A DNA stretch of 64,000 bases from Dicyema japonicum (GCA_011109175.1 RDEW01000009.1:348573-412572), one strand, 5' to 3'. Numbered from the stretch's first letter, positions 1-10,639 are shown. Notes: generated from the letters alone by a model not told the origin. Program-made: numbers and translations.

Positions 1-324
1 TCGAATTGAATGCTCCTTTTTTGAAAGAAGTTCAGCAATTTCAACTTTTGTATCGTAGTTTAAGCCCATAAAAGGTGTAGATAACTTTAAGACAAGCAAA
101 AAAATGAACAAAAATCTGCACGTGATTTAAAAATTAATTGTAGTAAAATATAAAAACTGTAAAATTTAATTTTAAATTAAAATAAATATTAATGTTCCAA
201 AACGAGGTTTCTGTAAGGATTTATTAATTTTCTAATAAAATTTTCGAAGTGTTCCAAATCCCGAGGGTGTATCAAAAACAGAAGTGTTCCACCCTCGAGT
301 CCGTTCCAAAAAGAGGTTATACTG
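1..324. mobile_element. Right end of a Tigger/pogo-like DNA transposon, cut by the window edge
   Basis: The segment ends with a terminal inverted-repeat-like sequence whose outward reading starts CAGTATAACCTC, followed directly by TA (325-326). CAGT termini with a TA target site are typical of pogo/Tigger elements, and the three other such elements in this window end the same way. Phrases of the type 'gttccaaa' repeat inward. The left end lies outside the window, so size and coding capacity are unknown. An 82-codon open frame on the minus strand here is probably not a gene. Confidence 0.5.
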
Positions 325-424
325 TATCTAGAAAATGCGGGGAATCTATGGAGAATGAGACCGTCCCGTTTTTTACCAATTCTGTTTGATCTTCGAAAAC
401 CCAGAACGAAAGCCAGAACCCAGA

Positions 425-490
425 AAACAGTGATCACTTAGTTAGTAGTTAACTTTTAACTTTTTCTAATTCGGTGATCTTGGGGCAAAA
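425..490 (+). repeat. LINE-A/S1-type 3' tail with stem-loop
   Basis: The arm GATCACT (432-438) is followed by a TTAGTTAGT-type loop and the arm GGTGATC (473-479), then a short G run. This is the same arrangement as the 3' ends of LINE-A and the S1 short elements elsewhere in the window. Only the tail region is recognisable and no TAAA run follows, so it is probably a 5'-truncated copy with a lost tail. Confidence 0.45.
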
Positions 491-1160
491 AAGGAAAAAA
501 AAGCTGTTCACGTACATATGTCGAACCAAACATAACAATGATTTTTGTCGCAAACTTATGAAAAGAAAGCAGATATTCCAACCTCAAAATATTTATCTTT
601 AAGTACAAAATCTGATTGGATTTCCAATAGTTCCATTTGTAAGCTTTCATCTGCATTGGAAACATTAAAAGAGAATTGTGCTGTGAATAATAAATGTTGT
701 TCAAAAGACGAGAAATCATTAAATTTTTTTTCGAAATTCCTTTAACAACGATTCTAGCTGTTTTTCATACTTGAAAAAATTCATTGCAGTATGTGCACCA
801 ACAGTACTCCTTAGCTCTTTGAACGTAGGAAAATGAACTTAATCTTCATTAATAGCTGAGACTTCCATAATTTCAAATTCAAAAGACATTTCAATAATTT
901 GTGCGACAACAGTGTCTCTGGTTAACAAATAATTTTCTCTGTTTTTACAAGGCATTGCTTGATGCAATCACCATCGAAATATGATTTTCCATTCATTGCA
1001 AAAATTCTGCTGATTTCATAGCTTTCATTAACTGATGCAGTATTTCGATTATGAATTTTATCTGAATTGAGTCTTTAACGCAGTTAAATTTTTTCGCAAT
1101 TCATTTAGCTTTGAAACATGTATTGGACCTTCTTAGTTAATAAGTAACTTAATACCTTCG
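490..1160 (-). pseudogene. hAT-superfamily transposase, C-terminal remnant
   Basis: Minus-strand pieces in several frames read as the C-terminal half of ZBED5/SCAND3-like hAT transposases: a HFPTFKELRSTVGAHTAM segment, then SLLKEFRKK, then SFEQHLLFTAQFSFNV and the family signature LQMELLEIQSDFVLKD (about 570-700). Frames are broken by stops and shifts, so it is not functional. Family knowledge: this block is the conserved dimerisation region at the end of hAT transposases. The N-terminal part and the inverted repeats were not found next to it. A plus-strand open frame at 545-745 is its shadow. Confidence 0.6.
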
Positions 1161-1410
1161 AAATACAGTACGACCCCGCCCAATAAAACCCCGGCCTTGG
1201 GGCACCCTCTATTTAAGGGAGATTTTTTTAATAAATATTATTTTGAATGATTTTTTACATTTTTTGACCAATAGGAAGCCTAAATTTAAAATACAAAATT
1301 CCACTTATTGGGGGCACTTTTTCAATCGATAATATTAAAATTTTAAAATATTTTTAAGCATGAAGCTTAGTGAAACAGAAGATTTCCAATTCTTTAATAA
1401 AAAGAAAATA

Positions 1411-3571
1411 CAGTAAACTCTCCCAAATTTGCCATTTTTGGTTCCAGCATTTTTTGCGGCAAATTTGGGAATTGGCAAATTTTAGAATTTAATCGATAAT
1501 TTTAAAATTGTTATTGGGTGACTTCTCATTGATGAAAATAACTAAATTTTATTTTATTAGAGAAAAAAATTATTTAAAAAATGAAGTATTAAATTTTATC
1601 GAAATAAATTAAATTCCCATTTGCTTCTTTTTTATATTTCTAAATCTTCTACTGCGTAATTAATTGGTTTAAGTTTTCTGCTTGCTTGTCTGTTCCTCCT
1701 CTCTCTTTCTAATAGAGTGGCGTCATGTGATCCACCTGTCTAGGTGACGCCCAGTGCAAGGCCGGCATGAAAAAGGATCATTTGCTCTTCCCCACTCCAC
1801 TGGAGGGGTTTCCACAACTGCATGTAATGGACGTCTTACCCTTTATGCTGATTCCGGATGGACTCTGTTTCTGTAGAAGTAGAAACTGGATACACTTAAT
1901 TAGTTGTTTACTTTAACTTCTTTCTCGTGTCTCCGGGGTTAATAAATAAATAAATAGATGTAATAAGGACGACGTCCTTTCGTATTCAACGTTCTCAAGA
2001 AGATCCTTTTCAATTTCGCTTAACTTGGAAGCTATTTTATTCTTTTTAGGGGTTTCAATTCAGTAGTTTCTTCATGGATGATTATTTCATTATCATCAAT
2101 TAATGATGTTATTTTTTTCTTCATCTATTGCATTTTTTCCGAATAATTTTTAGACATAAATTATTCGATTTCAATCGGATTGTGAAAATCCGTATTAGAT
2201 AATATTTTTTTATGTTCACATTACTAAAGGTGTGCTAGTACCCGATTTTTTAGAATTTGAAAACAATTTTTGATTGTTTTAGGGGATCCATCTTCCCAGG
2301 CCATTTTTTATAAAATAGAACATTGTTTTAAGGTTCAAATTTTTATATGATTCATATACTGACATGATTCTTTTTCCAATAATCCACTAAGAAACTCCAA
2401 TTTGTGTCTATTAAAGTGGACTTGAATGTTTTAATAATTCCCAAATCCATTGGCTGAATTATTCCTGTAGCATTTTAAGGAAAGAACATTATTATAATAT
2501 TTTCCAAATTAGATGGTAAATAATGAGAAGGACAATTATCTATAAGGACAAAATTGATTTCTTCTCTGCCTCAAAAGGTTATCGAAATTTATCATCCAGT
2601 TAATAAAAATAAATCCGGTCATCCATATTCTTTTGGGAACTGTAATACGAAACAGAACACCGATCATCATATTTTTTTAAAACATCTTGGCATTTTTGAT
2701 TTTCCAATCAATAAAGGCTTTAATTTATGATTTCCAGACATAATTGTGAATAACATCACAGATATTTTATCTTTGAAGTTCTTGTATCCTCCGAACAGAG
2801 TCTTGCAGATACTTCTGGATAGAATAACTTTGTAAAGGTCCCAGTTTCATCCAGGTTATAAATCTGATCACAGGTATATGACTTTGAAACTTTTTTGAAA
2901 TTCTTTGAGAAACCCTTCAATATCGACACTTTCTTAGTGCACATTTTCCCATGTAATTTCCTCATAAGAAATCCATGTCTTTTCTTAAATTTGGATAAAA
3001 ATCAAAAAGAGTTTTTGAAATAGTCGTGAGGAAGTTGATTAACGAAGAATTCTGTTTTACTAAATATTAATGAATCGTTCAACAATGCACCTTAAAATTT
3101 AAAAACAGTATATTACCTTTTGATTCTATCGAATCCATCCGCTCAACAAGCTTTTCATCAAGTTGCGGGAACTTTAACTTTTTGACTGTTTTTGTTGAGG
3201 AATTTTTAGTTTTTTTAATTGTTCCAAACTAGACTCACGGCTCTTTAAGATAGCGTTAACTGTCCTCCGGCAAATGTTCACTTTAAACAAAAAGAAAATT
3301 TATTGGCGATTCTTTGGCATGATAATAAAATTTTGTCGCCCTTATAACGCAGTATTTGCACTTTTTGTTTGATAGTGAGTTTTTTTTTATCGACCACTAG
3401 AATCACAACGAGACATGCTACTTGAATAAAGTTTTATTGTTTTAATTTTCAGTATTTTAATAACTTTAAAAAATTCTGGCAAATTTCGGAATTGGCAAAT
3501 TTCCACTAAAATTAGAATATTTATTTAAAAAATGGCAAATCTGAGAATTGGCAAATTAAAAGAGTTTACTG
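1411..3571 (-). mobile_element. Inner Tigger/pogo-like element with a broken minus-strand transposase
   Basis: The left terminus starts CAGTAAACTCTCCCAAATTT and the right terminus ends AAAGAGTTTACTG. Each is flanked by TA (1409-1410, 3572-3573). Subterminal 'ggcaaatt.gggaattggcaaatt' motifs occur at both ends. Minus-strand coding fragments match jerky/Tigger DDE transposases: IYNLDETGTFTKLF (about 2830-2875; the D of DET is the first catalytic acidic residue), MSGNHKLKPLLIGKSKMPRC, a degenerate IDNCPSH-like block near 2530, and GIIQPMDLGIIKTFK near 2440. Stops and frameshifts separate them. The insertion lies inside the transposase gene of the outer element. Confidence 0.75.
1680..1956 (+). 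repeat. S1 short retroposon, fullest copy
   Basis: This is a non-coding short element. Its body includes GAGTGGCGTCATGTGATCC (from about 1716) and CCACTCCACTGGAGGGGTTT. Its 3' end carries the stem arms GGATACAC (1888-1895) and GTGTCTCC (1927-1934), then GGGG and a TAATAAATAAATAAAT tail. The same body recurs at 5689-5853, 8470-8700, 24950-25160 and 53690-53965. It sits inside the Tigger element at 1411-3571, so it inserted after that element did. No RNA polymerase III A/B boxes were obvious. Confidence 0.75.
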
Positions 3572-3572
3572 T

Positions 3573-4440
3573 ATGTCAGAAAGAAAAATTTGTCAATTAT
3601 ACAATATTGGAAAAGGAACTGTCTCACGAATTAAAAAAGATATCGGAAAAAATTTTTCAAAAAGACAAATATGCTCTGATAAACTCTCATCTAAGAACTT
3701 CGAATCAGATCTTTCTATTCGAATTGATCGATTAGTTTTCGAAGTCTTTAAAAATTTGAGAGAGGATGGTATTTTTTTCAGGATTTCTCCACACAACTAT
3801 TGCAAAAAAATGCAGCTAATCTTGACTTCAATGATTTCAAAGCATCAAATGGATGGTTGGATCGATTTAAAAAACGCCATGAATTATTCAAGTAATTTCG
3901 GGTGAAAGAACTCATGTGACAGAAATAAAGTCGAAGATTTTTTTAACGATTACGACAATTTATTTGATAAATACGTGAAAAAAGATTTTTAACTGAGACG
4001 AAACCTCTCTTTTGTAAAAAAAATTCATGTAATTCATTTGTCTCTTCAAATGATGATTGTTTTGGTAAAACGAAAAGCAAAGAACGAGTTTCAGTTCTTT
4101 TATGCTGCAGTCTTGAAGGTGAGAAATTAAAGCCCTTTGTTATCGGGAAATTTAAATTACCAAGATGCTTAAAAATATAAAACTGAAGATTATAGGGTAT
4201 ATTTTATTAGGTTACTTTTAGGTTTTGTACACAGCGTCAGAATTGCTTGGATGATGACTGATATTTTTGATAAATGGTTATAAAAAAATAAACTTTGAAA
4301 TGGTACAAAAAACAGAAAAATTTTGATTCTTATGGGTAATGAACCGAATTTCTAAGAATTTAGGAATTTCTTAAATTTCCTAAAAATCTTTATTCAATAC
4401 TTGCCCTGAAAGGCTCAATAATACTATGAATTCAGAATAA
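3573..4440 (+). pseudogene. Transposase remnant of the outer Tigger-like element
   Basis: Plus-strand fragments in order: a helix-turn-helix (ICQLYNIGKGTVSRIKK, about 3588-3640); a CENP-B-type DNA-binding segment (DFNDFKASNGWLDRFKKR, about 3828-3880); a KERVSVLLCCSLEGEKLKP segment (about 4080-4135); and TDIFDKWL (about 4258-4282) near the expected DDE core. Multiple stops break the frame. The 1411-3571 element is inserted at the TA just before this segment and the 4496-6381 element follows it. It is therefore the interrupted ORF of the 1166-6724 element. Confidence 0.65.
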
Positions 4441-4582
4441 AAATTTTAAAGATTCTAAGAAATAAGTATAATACTGGGTTCAAAATAACTGATTACAGTC
4501 CGACCCCGAATTGGGGCACCAAGTGCTCCAAAAAGCGGGGGTGCCCAAAAACAGGGGTTTAATAAAACAAAGATTTTAAACA

Positions 4583-6170
4583 TCAAAAATCAATTTTAGA
4601 AAAATAATCAGTTAATTTATCTTCAGTTATCCTTTTACTTCTTACATTTTTCATAAAATTAAGTCGAAAATCGTAAAATTCTTTGAGCATTTCAGAAATT
4701 TTCTTCTCTAACTGATCATGAGAATCTTTCGTTTCTTTTAGAATTGTTTCCATGTTATCGCTTTTTAAACCTTCGTTGTAAATATTATCAACGAATTCGT
4801 CACTTTCCCCATTCAATGTTTCGTTTACGGCATTGTTGATCATTTCTTCTGTAATGGTATCTTTAATTTTTACGGAATCACGAATCTTTTCAATTTGATT
4901 CCAACAATTAAATATTAAACTTGGATCAAGTTTTTCCCAGCTTTTAGAAATTAGCAGAATTACATGACTAAGGTTAATTTTGTTTATCAACCGTTTGAAT
5001 TCATCATCATCCTCCTCAAAATACAAATACTGAATCAGATAATTTGAGTAATAATCTTTAAAGGTCTTGATAATTCCCATATCCAATGGTTGCAAATACG
5101 GTGTTGTATTTTTTGGCAAAAAAAAAATAACAAACTCAATATTTGAGCATTCAATAGTTTTATGACATCCCGCATTATCAAGCAATATTAATACTTTTCT
5201 GTTGATTGTATAAAATCTTTCATTTATCCTAGTCAACCAGCTCATAAAAATATTTTCAGTCATCCATGCATTTTTAGAGGATGAATATGAAATTCCAAAA
5301 TCTTTCACATTGAAATTTTTGAGACATCGAGAATTTTTTAAATTTTCCAACAATCAATGGCTCAAGTTTTTCCCCATGGAATTGCAACAAAGAAGTACAG
5401 TGACTCTTTCTTTTCCCTGTTTAAAGCCAAAAGTATCGTCATTTACTCTGACAAACGACTTTCGTGGAGTCCTTTTTATATAAAGAGCAGTTTCATCACA
5501 ATTAAAAACATTTTGTCTTCCATATTGAATAATTTTCTCGTCAAGAATTTTAAAAAACTCATTGATGTAAGTCAAGTCACATGAATTTTTTCTCACAAAT
5601 TGATTTAAATTTCAGTTCATGTCGCTTTTTAAATCTGTCAAGCCAGCCGTTTGAAGCTTTGAAAGTATCAAATCCAACTTTTGAAGCCTCCCCACTCCAC
5701 TGGAAAGGTTTCCACAACTGCAACTATGGACGTCTTACCCTTTATGCTGATTCCGGATGGACTCTCTGTAGAAGTGGAAACTGGATACATTTAATTAGTT
5801 GTTTACTTTAACTTCTTTCTCGATGTATCCGGGTTATTAAATTAAATTTAAATTTTTGAAGCCGTATATAAGGCAATTTTCTTTATGAAAGGACCTGATA
5901 TTGGAACCTTATCTTCGCTTAGTTTCTGAAATTTTTCAAAAACTTGATCATCGAATTTAGATTTCTCACAATAAGGCATAGGATCCTCATCCGTGTTTAC
6001 AGTTCCTTGTTCAAGAAAAGGTACAATTGTTTTTTTATTCGCGAAATCATGCCTTTACTAGTTTTGTACTTTTTAATTATCTGTCTTTCAGATAATTTGT
6101 TCTTCAATATCAATTTAGCAATCGTTAATCTTGTTTCGTAGTTGATAACCATTCACAACAAAAAATGTAA
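4583..6170 (-). pseudogene. Tigger/jerky-like DDE transposase, near complete, interrupted by a retroposon
   Basis: Reading on the minus strand. An N-terminal DNA-binding part (KVPISGPFIKKIALYTASK, 5864-5930) is split from its continuation FKASNGWLDRFKKRHEL (5600-5680) by the S1 insertion at 5689-5853. The DDE domain follows: VFNCDETALYIKR (first acidic residue, about 5480-5520), KERVTVLLCCNSMG, one in-frame TGA at 5354-5356, then AWMTENIFMSWL, ILLDNAGCHKT (second, about 5160-5190) and LPKNTTPYLQPLDMGIIKTF (third, about 5055-5125). A long acidic C-terminal tail ends at 4583. Removing the retroposon restores the reading through the CENP-B-type domain. The family cuts and pastes DNA at TA sites. 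It cannot make full protein as it stands. Confidence 0.8.
5689..5853 (+). repeat. S1 short retroposon, 5'-truncated, with 10-bp target-site duplication
   Basis: TTTTGAAGCC occurs at 5679-5688 and again at 5854-5863, bracketing a 165-bp insertion. It starts within the S1 body (TCCCCACTCCACTGGAAAGG) and ends with perfect stem arms GGATACAT (5783-5790) and ATGTATCC (5823-5830), then GGG and an ATTAAATT-type tail. The 5' truncation, 3' tail and duplication are the signature of target-primed reverse transcription. Confidence 0.85.
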
Positions 6171-6527
6171 CTAAACGTGTAAATTAAAATTATATAATTA
6201 TTAATAAAATATAATTTTATTTACTTATAATTTCATTCCCTAAAATTTTATAGTGCCCCAAAATTTCCATATTTTTTATCGATTTTCCATTTTACTCTGC
6301 CAAAATGTTGGCCAAAAAAAAATGCCCCAAAATGCGGGGGTGCCCCACCCCTGGGGTCTGCCCCAATTCGGGGTCGGACTGTATTTCTCATAAAATAAAT
6401 TAAATCCTCTTTTTTATCGAAACAACATATTTTGTTATTAAAAAATACAAATAATAGTTTTAAAATGTAATAATTATATAACACCCCACTTTATTTAACA
6501 AACAATAAAAAAAGTTAATATATTTAA

Positions 6528-6641
6528 TCAACAACCTTCCTCGCCTGCCTGTTCGCCAGCCTCCTCAGGCAGGTTCGATTCTGGTTGCTGAAACAACTCC
6601 GAGAGCGCTTTGTCTAATTGAACCCTCTGCCCATATGGCAT
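6528..6641 (-). other. Small GC-rich open frame of unknown origin
   Basis: A 37-codon minus-strand frame reads MPYGQRVQLDKALSELFQQP and ends with a Glu/Ala/Gly-rich stretch. It lies in the right arm of the outer Tigger element and is clearly more GC-rich than the surrounding DNA. It could be the tail of a transposase ORF or a captured host exon. I do not recognise it. Confidence 0.2.
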
Positions 6642-6724
6642 CTCAGGGCTCTGCCTCCTATACTCTATAAATTATATATACCCTTTATATTGGGGCACTT
6701 TTCTATTGGGGCGGAGTCGTACTG

Positions 6725-7240
6725 TAATTGTATGATCGATCGATGATTAGATTATTATTATCAGCACTGCCGAGAACACATAAAAAAACAAAAGTCAATT
6801 AAGGTTCCCTTGTGCCGCGCCGGCCACTTTTTGCACCAATCGCATCCAAAGGCCTCTCTCCGTTTCGCAAGATCTCTTAGTTCATCGAGGTCATCCATTG
6901 TTTTCAACTCCCTGCCTGATGATTAGATTGGTAATGCCTTTTTACATTGTATTCTTTCGGTATAGCGATAAACTGGTTACATATCAAACAATGTATTTTT
7001 CCATCAACAGTTGTACAAAAATAGGGAAGTTACAATTAATCTTGAATCATGTTCATCGTTAAACACTGTTTCTTAGTTCCACAAGAAGCACGTGACATTG
7101 AAAAACAAGATTTACAAATACTATTAAGAAAAATTTAATTAAATGTAAAAAAATAACAAAATGATTTTTGTGTTTTATAGCCATTAAATCAATCCAGAGT
7201 AAAGTTTCTCAAGGTCCGCATGTTTGACACCCCTGAGTTA
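6725..7240. other. Non-coding stretch ending in a hAT-type terminal repeat
   Basis: No gene seen. The segment ends at about 7215-7235 with a motif whose reverse complement reads CAGGGGTGTCAAACATGCGG, typical of hAT terminal repeats in animals (established knowledge). No matching left end was identified, so this is probably a damaged hAT element. Confidence 0.35.
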
Positions 7241-7805
7241 GACTGAATTATCGAACGTTGTTAATGATACTACTACTTGTTTTTTAAGACTTAACAATGC
7301 TAAAAAAGCCACATTTAAGTGAGTACTAGACCAAATCAATAAGACACTAAAAACCAAAGATTCTCATATAAAAAATCCTAAACTAATGGTATAATATAAT
7401 AAAACAAAACATAAATCAAAGAACGAAAACGAAACAAAAAAACGAAAGTGATAATTAATCGTTAGCGGAATTAATTTCAGCCTGAGTGTGATCAATCATT
7501 TCATTGATATTCTGTTCCATCACATCAATTCTATCTCCCATTTGTTCGACTAACATGCACAAAAATATTACTTTTTGCAAGTATATCATCGGACATCGTC
7601 AAGAATTTAGCCTGTAGATTCGCCAAGAGTTCTTGGATCTGACATATCATATCAATCTTACTTCTTCAGCATCTTCAGTAGCTTTACGGGCTTCATAATC
7701 AATGTCGGACTGATTAGTAACGTTCATCAATACTACACTATTATTTAGTTATTTAAATTATTTTTAATATTTTGAGATGTTATTAAATTATTTATTAATA
7801 TTGTA
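7241..7805. repeat. Duplicated block A1 (HSBP1 gene plus flanks)
   Basis: About 560 bp match the segment at 19361-19945 in the same orientation: exons, introns, the 3' flank with 'aaccaaagatt...' and the 5' flank with 'attatttagttatttaaatt'. Introns are kept in both copies, so the duplication happened at DNA level and not through mRNA. Confidence 0.85.
7455..7727 (-). CDS. HSBP1: Heat shock factor-binding protein 1 homolog, copy 1
   Basis: Three exons (7662-7727, 7572-7638, 7455-7549) with introns of 23 and 22 nt (7639-7661, 7550-7571) join into a 75-residue protein, against 76 in human HSBP1. The diagnostic core reads IQELLANLQAKFLTMSDDIL followed by KIEQMGDRIDVMEQNINEMI, which aligns with the family's QDKFQTMSDQI and RIDDLEKNI stretch. 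HSBP1 is a short coiled coil that binds trimeric HSF1 and dampens the heat-shock response, and is also reported in WASH assembly (family knowledge). Residues 1-22 are an acidic, polar leader; the coiled coil spans about 23-66. The frame is open throughout. A second intact copy lies at 19593-19865 with 11 amino-acid differences. This copy has Leu and Val where copy 2 and the family have Gln (FQTM) and an acidic residue (RIDE/DM), so it is the more divergent one. Confidence 0.85.
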
Positions 7806-8469
7806 ATTTTTGTTATATGATGATTATAAATGGATAATTTTTTAAAATATTCGAATTGGTTTTTAAGATTTTTGGAAAATTTCTTGTTCAAGTACTGATA
7901 TCTTTATTAATTTTATGTACACTATTTAATCAGCCTCTAAAGTCGAGATTCAAGTAAACATGTTTTTTAGCGAATCTTTTCTCATTTACCTGAGACAACA
8001 AAAACTCAACTAACTAAGAAACAGGAGTCTTCTTACAATCATATATTTAATATATTTATATTCTAAAAACATTAAGTACAATAAAAGGCAACTCTCTAAT
8101 AATCCTTCTAGAGAAGAATGGGGCGGGTACAAGAATACGATGCTAATTTTATACACAGAGAAAATATTTAATGTTTAAGCGCAGATTAAGTGTATCGAGT
8201 TTGCACGATCGTCAACAGTGACAACTTCCATCAAGGTCACGTTTGAGTCTATCCAGAACCGGAAAAAAATGAAGAAAAACAGCCAGTTGATAGTAACTAT
8301 GACATCACCTAATGATCAGCATTTTAATTATTTTCTTAGGTGAAAAGTCTGCCTGGACAGGTTGACATGATACCAAATCAGTATCAGAATAACAAAGAAA
8401 ATAATATTTGAATCGAACATGTAGTGGCATGCTAGTACATGACACCAGACCGCTAAACTATCTGATCAG
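7806..8469. other. AT-rich stretch without recognisable gene
   Basis: No open frame above background, no RNA gene and no transposon ends recognised. It contains short A/T runs, and an (ATT)n run begins at its right end. Confidence 0.4.
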
Positions 8470-8700
8470 ATATTTATTATTATTATTATTATTATTAACC
8501 CACTGTAACGGAACACAATCCTTCCAATGTCACAAAAGTTCATCAATAACTAGGAAAAAGTAGAACATATCTATTTTTTGCTGTTGTGTGAATCCCTCAG
8601 ATAGAATGCGGAAGAGCAAATGAATTTTTTTCGCACCAAAGGTGGATCACGTCACTATATTGGAAACGGGACGAAGAGGAACAAATCTTTAATTGAATAG
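8470..8700 (-). repeat. S1-like short retroposon, divergent copy with (ATT)n tail
   Basis: Read on the plus strand, a TATTATTATT run (8473-8499) followed by AACCC is the reverse complement of an S1 tail. Further on, GCGGAAGAGCAAATGA and GGTGGATCACGTCACTAT correspond to the S1 body as seen at 53870-53940. Many differences mark it as old. Confidence 0.5.
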
Positions 8701-8999
8701 GCACATAGCTTCCAAATAATCTTTGAGGAATTATTATAAATGAATTATCCATATTTTAATACAAGTAATTTACCGATAAAGTTAGACATTCACAATATAA
8801 ACAAAAATGTTTACAATATTCTAAAATAAGTCGAAAATATAAAGGTAATTTTAAAGCATTCAGGCCTGAAAAATTCAGACAGCCGTTTTGTACGTTCATG
8901 CGCGGGCACGAAGGAAGAACGACGGGCAAAGATGAGGTCTTTGTTAAAATGCATCGGTATCACGTGATAATTAGTTTTTGTTTTACTGGTGGTCTTGGG

Positions 9000-10630
9000 T
9001 TAAATAAATTAAAAAAAGCAGAAGATATCAAATTGTGAAAACTCTGAAGATTGTTATCAGGAACTCCTCAGTTTGCCATGTGTGTGGCAAAAGCAACGAA
9101 GGAAGTGGAGTGTTTTCTGTTCTACGTGCAATGAATTCTTCCATATTAGCTGAGAAAGACTAACTAAAGTCGCAGTGAAATGCCTTTCTCAATAGAACCG
9201 CCGCAGTTGTCTGACTCACGGGAAAATCAAGCCCTCTCTTCATTGTGCACGTACGGAGGCCTCTATGCCTCCCATGCAACAGGAAGTAAATCAGAAACAT
9301 TATCTTCTTAAATTCTTCAAATCGCGGAAATCCAAGAAAACACCCCATACCTTCTGAAGGTAAACAAAAGTTCAACATTTCTTCGAAAATTAAGAACATT
9401 CAAACTATTTATGAACACAAATTTAACATTCAGGCCCACAATTATGTAAACCCACAGCCAAACCACCGCCCAATCCTGATAAACTCAAAGGGTGAATCGA
9501 AAACTTCCCGAAGATGATATCTGAGCAGCTTTACTGGTGGTTGCTTCGGACGATACAGTTTATTCCTCGTCTCCGACTGTTCTTGAGACGCTAAGAAGGT
9601 GACATCCAAACCTTCCGGAAGACCTATGCATATCTAATACTCTTGAAACCGCTCTGAAGATATCTATCGACGAAAAAGATGTGCGACTCGGGATTGCATC
9701 GTTTGCTTCCAGTAGCTGCGAAAGACTGGATGGACTGCGTTCGGGCTATATCAGGGATCTGACGTCTGGTCCTACAGCAAAGCCTCGACATAATTTCGTC
9801 AAGTCGATCACTAATCTTATCTACCTTATAATCAATGAGGATATCCATCACATGCACGAGACCTTCTCTTTTCTGTCAACTTAATGGATATTCCATCACA
9901 TGCACGAGACCTTCTCTTTTCTGCCAACTTAATGGATATTCCATCACATGCACGAGACCTCTCTTTTCTGCCGTCCCATTACAGATGGCAGCTATTTCCG
10001 AAGATTGGCTGCGAAAATAGCTTCCAGGCTTGTCTCTCTGAGAATCAGTCAAGAATTATCCCCAATCAAACTACGGGTAGGCTTACGTAACGGATGCGAA
10101 GTCTCAGTGCACGAGGTGTTTCTTCTCACAAGAAAACCAAAATAATCCATGTCTGGAATTGAAGCAGGACATTACTAAGGTCTTCAATTCGTTAAGGAGA
10201 GACCCGTATGATTCAAGTATGCATTAAGCGAGCACATGAGTTTATTCCCATTGTCAATCTTTCACACGATCAAACTCCTCTCTGGTTTTTCGGGGATGAG
10301 ATCACCAAGTCACAGTCAGGAGTACAACAAGGAGACACATTAGGACCACTCCTCTTTGGATTGACGATCGATCAAGTCGTTCGCTCCGTCGATACTGAAT
10401 TCAACCTCTAGTATCTCGATGACGGAACAATTGGAGGGACATGGAGGAATGTCTATAACAGTCTATCCACTGGGTACCTGCCTTACATGATCTCGGCTTT
10501 GAGGTCAACATAAAAAAAATTGGAGCTCTTCAATATTATATACCTGGAAAACAATTTCCTCCACGTGGCAAGAATATTTAACAGTCTATCACCGTGCATA
10601 TCCATCGCCTCTTGAGATAAGATGATTAGT
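9000..10630 (+). mobile_element. LINE-D copy 1: PHD-like finger plus reverse transcriptase, broken
   Basis: In order on the plus strand: a PHD-like zinc motif (SVCHVCGKSNEGSGVF, then after a shift CSTCNEFFHIS, 9070-9160); an N-terminal RT segment (SSCERLDGLRSGYIRDL); palm/finger pieces AAKIASRLVSLRISQELSP and LELKQDITKVFNSLRRD (10155-10205); and SQSGVQQGDTLGPLLFGLTI (10315-10365), which is the RT VPQGDPLGP-type motif. YLDDGTIGG (about 10412-10440) is the YxDD catalytic box, preceded by a stop. Stops and shifts abound. Related copies lie at 18120-19310, 21800-23560 and 29290-29860. Their downstream parts carry a Cys/His knuckle and a PD-(D/E)XK-like domain, so the family is an R2/R4-type non-LTR element. 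Confidence 0.7.
9845..9972 (+). repeat. 48-bp tandem repeat, about 2.7 units
   Basis: Units start at 9845, 9893 and 9941 with CCATCACATGCACGAGACCT. Units 1 and 2 are almost identical; unit 3 is partial and has lost a base or two. Forty-eight bases are 16 codons, so the repeat keeps frame (SHARDLLFSANLMDIP per unit) inside the RT of the LINE-D copy. Confidence 0.9.
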
Positions 10631-10639
10631 CACTCTTGT

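Larger units (their letters stand above)
4496..6381 (-). mobile_element. Inner Tigger/pogo-like element with perfect 23-bp TIRs
   Basis: The left end (4496-4518) and right end (6359-6381) are perfect 23-bp inverted repeats beginning CAGTCCGACCCCGAATTGGG. Both are flanked by TA (4494-4495 and 6382-6383). At 1886 bp it has normal Tigger size. It carries one minus-strand transposase gene, itself interrupted by an S1 retroposon at 5689-5853. Perfect TIRs and a transposase broken by few lesions make it the youngest DNA transposon of this nest. Confidence 0.85.
1166..6724. mobile_element. Outer Tigger/pogo-like element (5.56 kb) containing two nested Tigger-like elements
   Basis: The left end CAGTACGACCCCGCCCAATA (1166-1185) and the right end, whose reverse complement reads CAGTACGACTCCGCCCCAATA less its last base, form imperfect inverted repeats of about 20 bp. 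Both are flanked by TA (1164-1165 and 6725-6726). Without the inner elements at 1411-3571 and 4496-6381 the element would be about 1.5 kb, normal for a Tigger element. The remaining coding sequence is the plus-strand transposase remnant at 3573-4440. The TIR resembles that of the inner 4496-6381 element (both go on to CGACCCCG), so the two are probably related subfamilies. Confidence 0.75.

Noticed and set aside
545-745. 66-codon plus-strand open frame
   Set aside because: Opposite the hAT C-terminal remnant, whose LQMELLEIQSDF signature reads on the minus strand.
8473-8499. (ATT)n as a CRISPR-like or functional repeat
   Set aside because: A simple microsatellite forming the tail of an S1-like element; no spacers.
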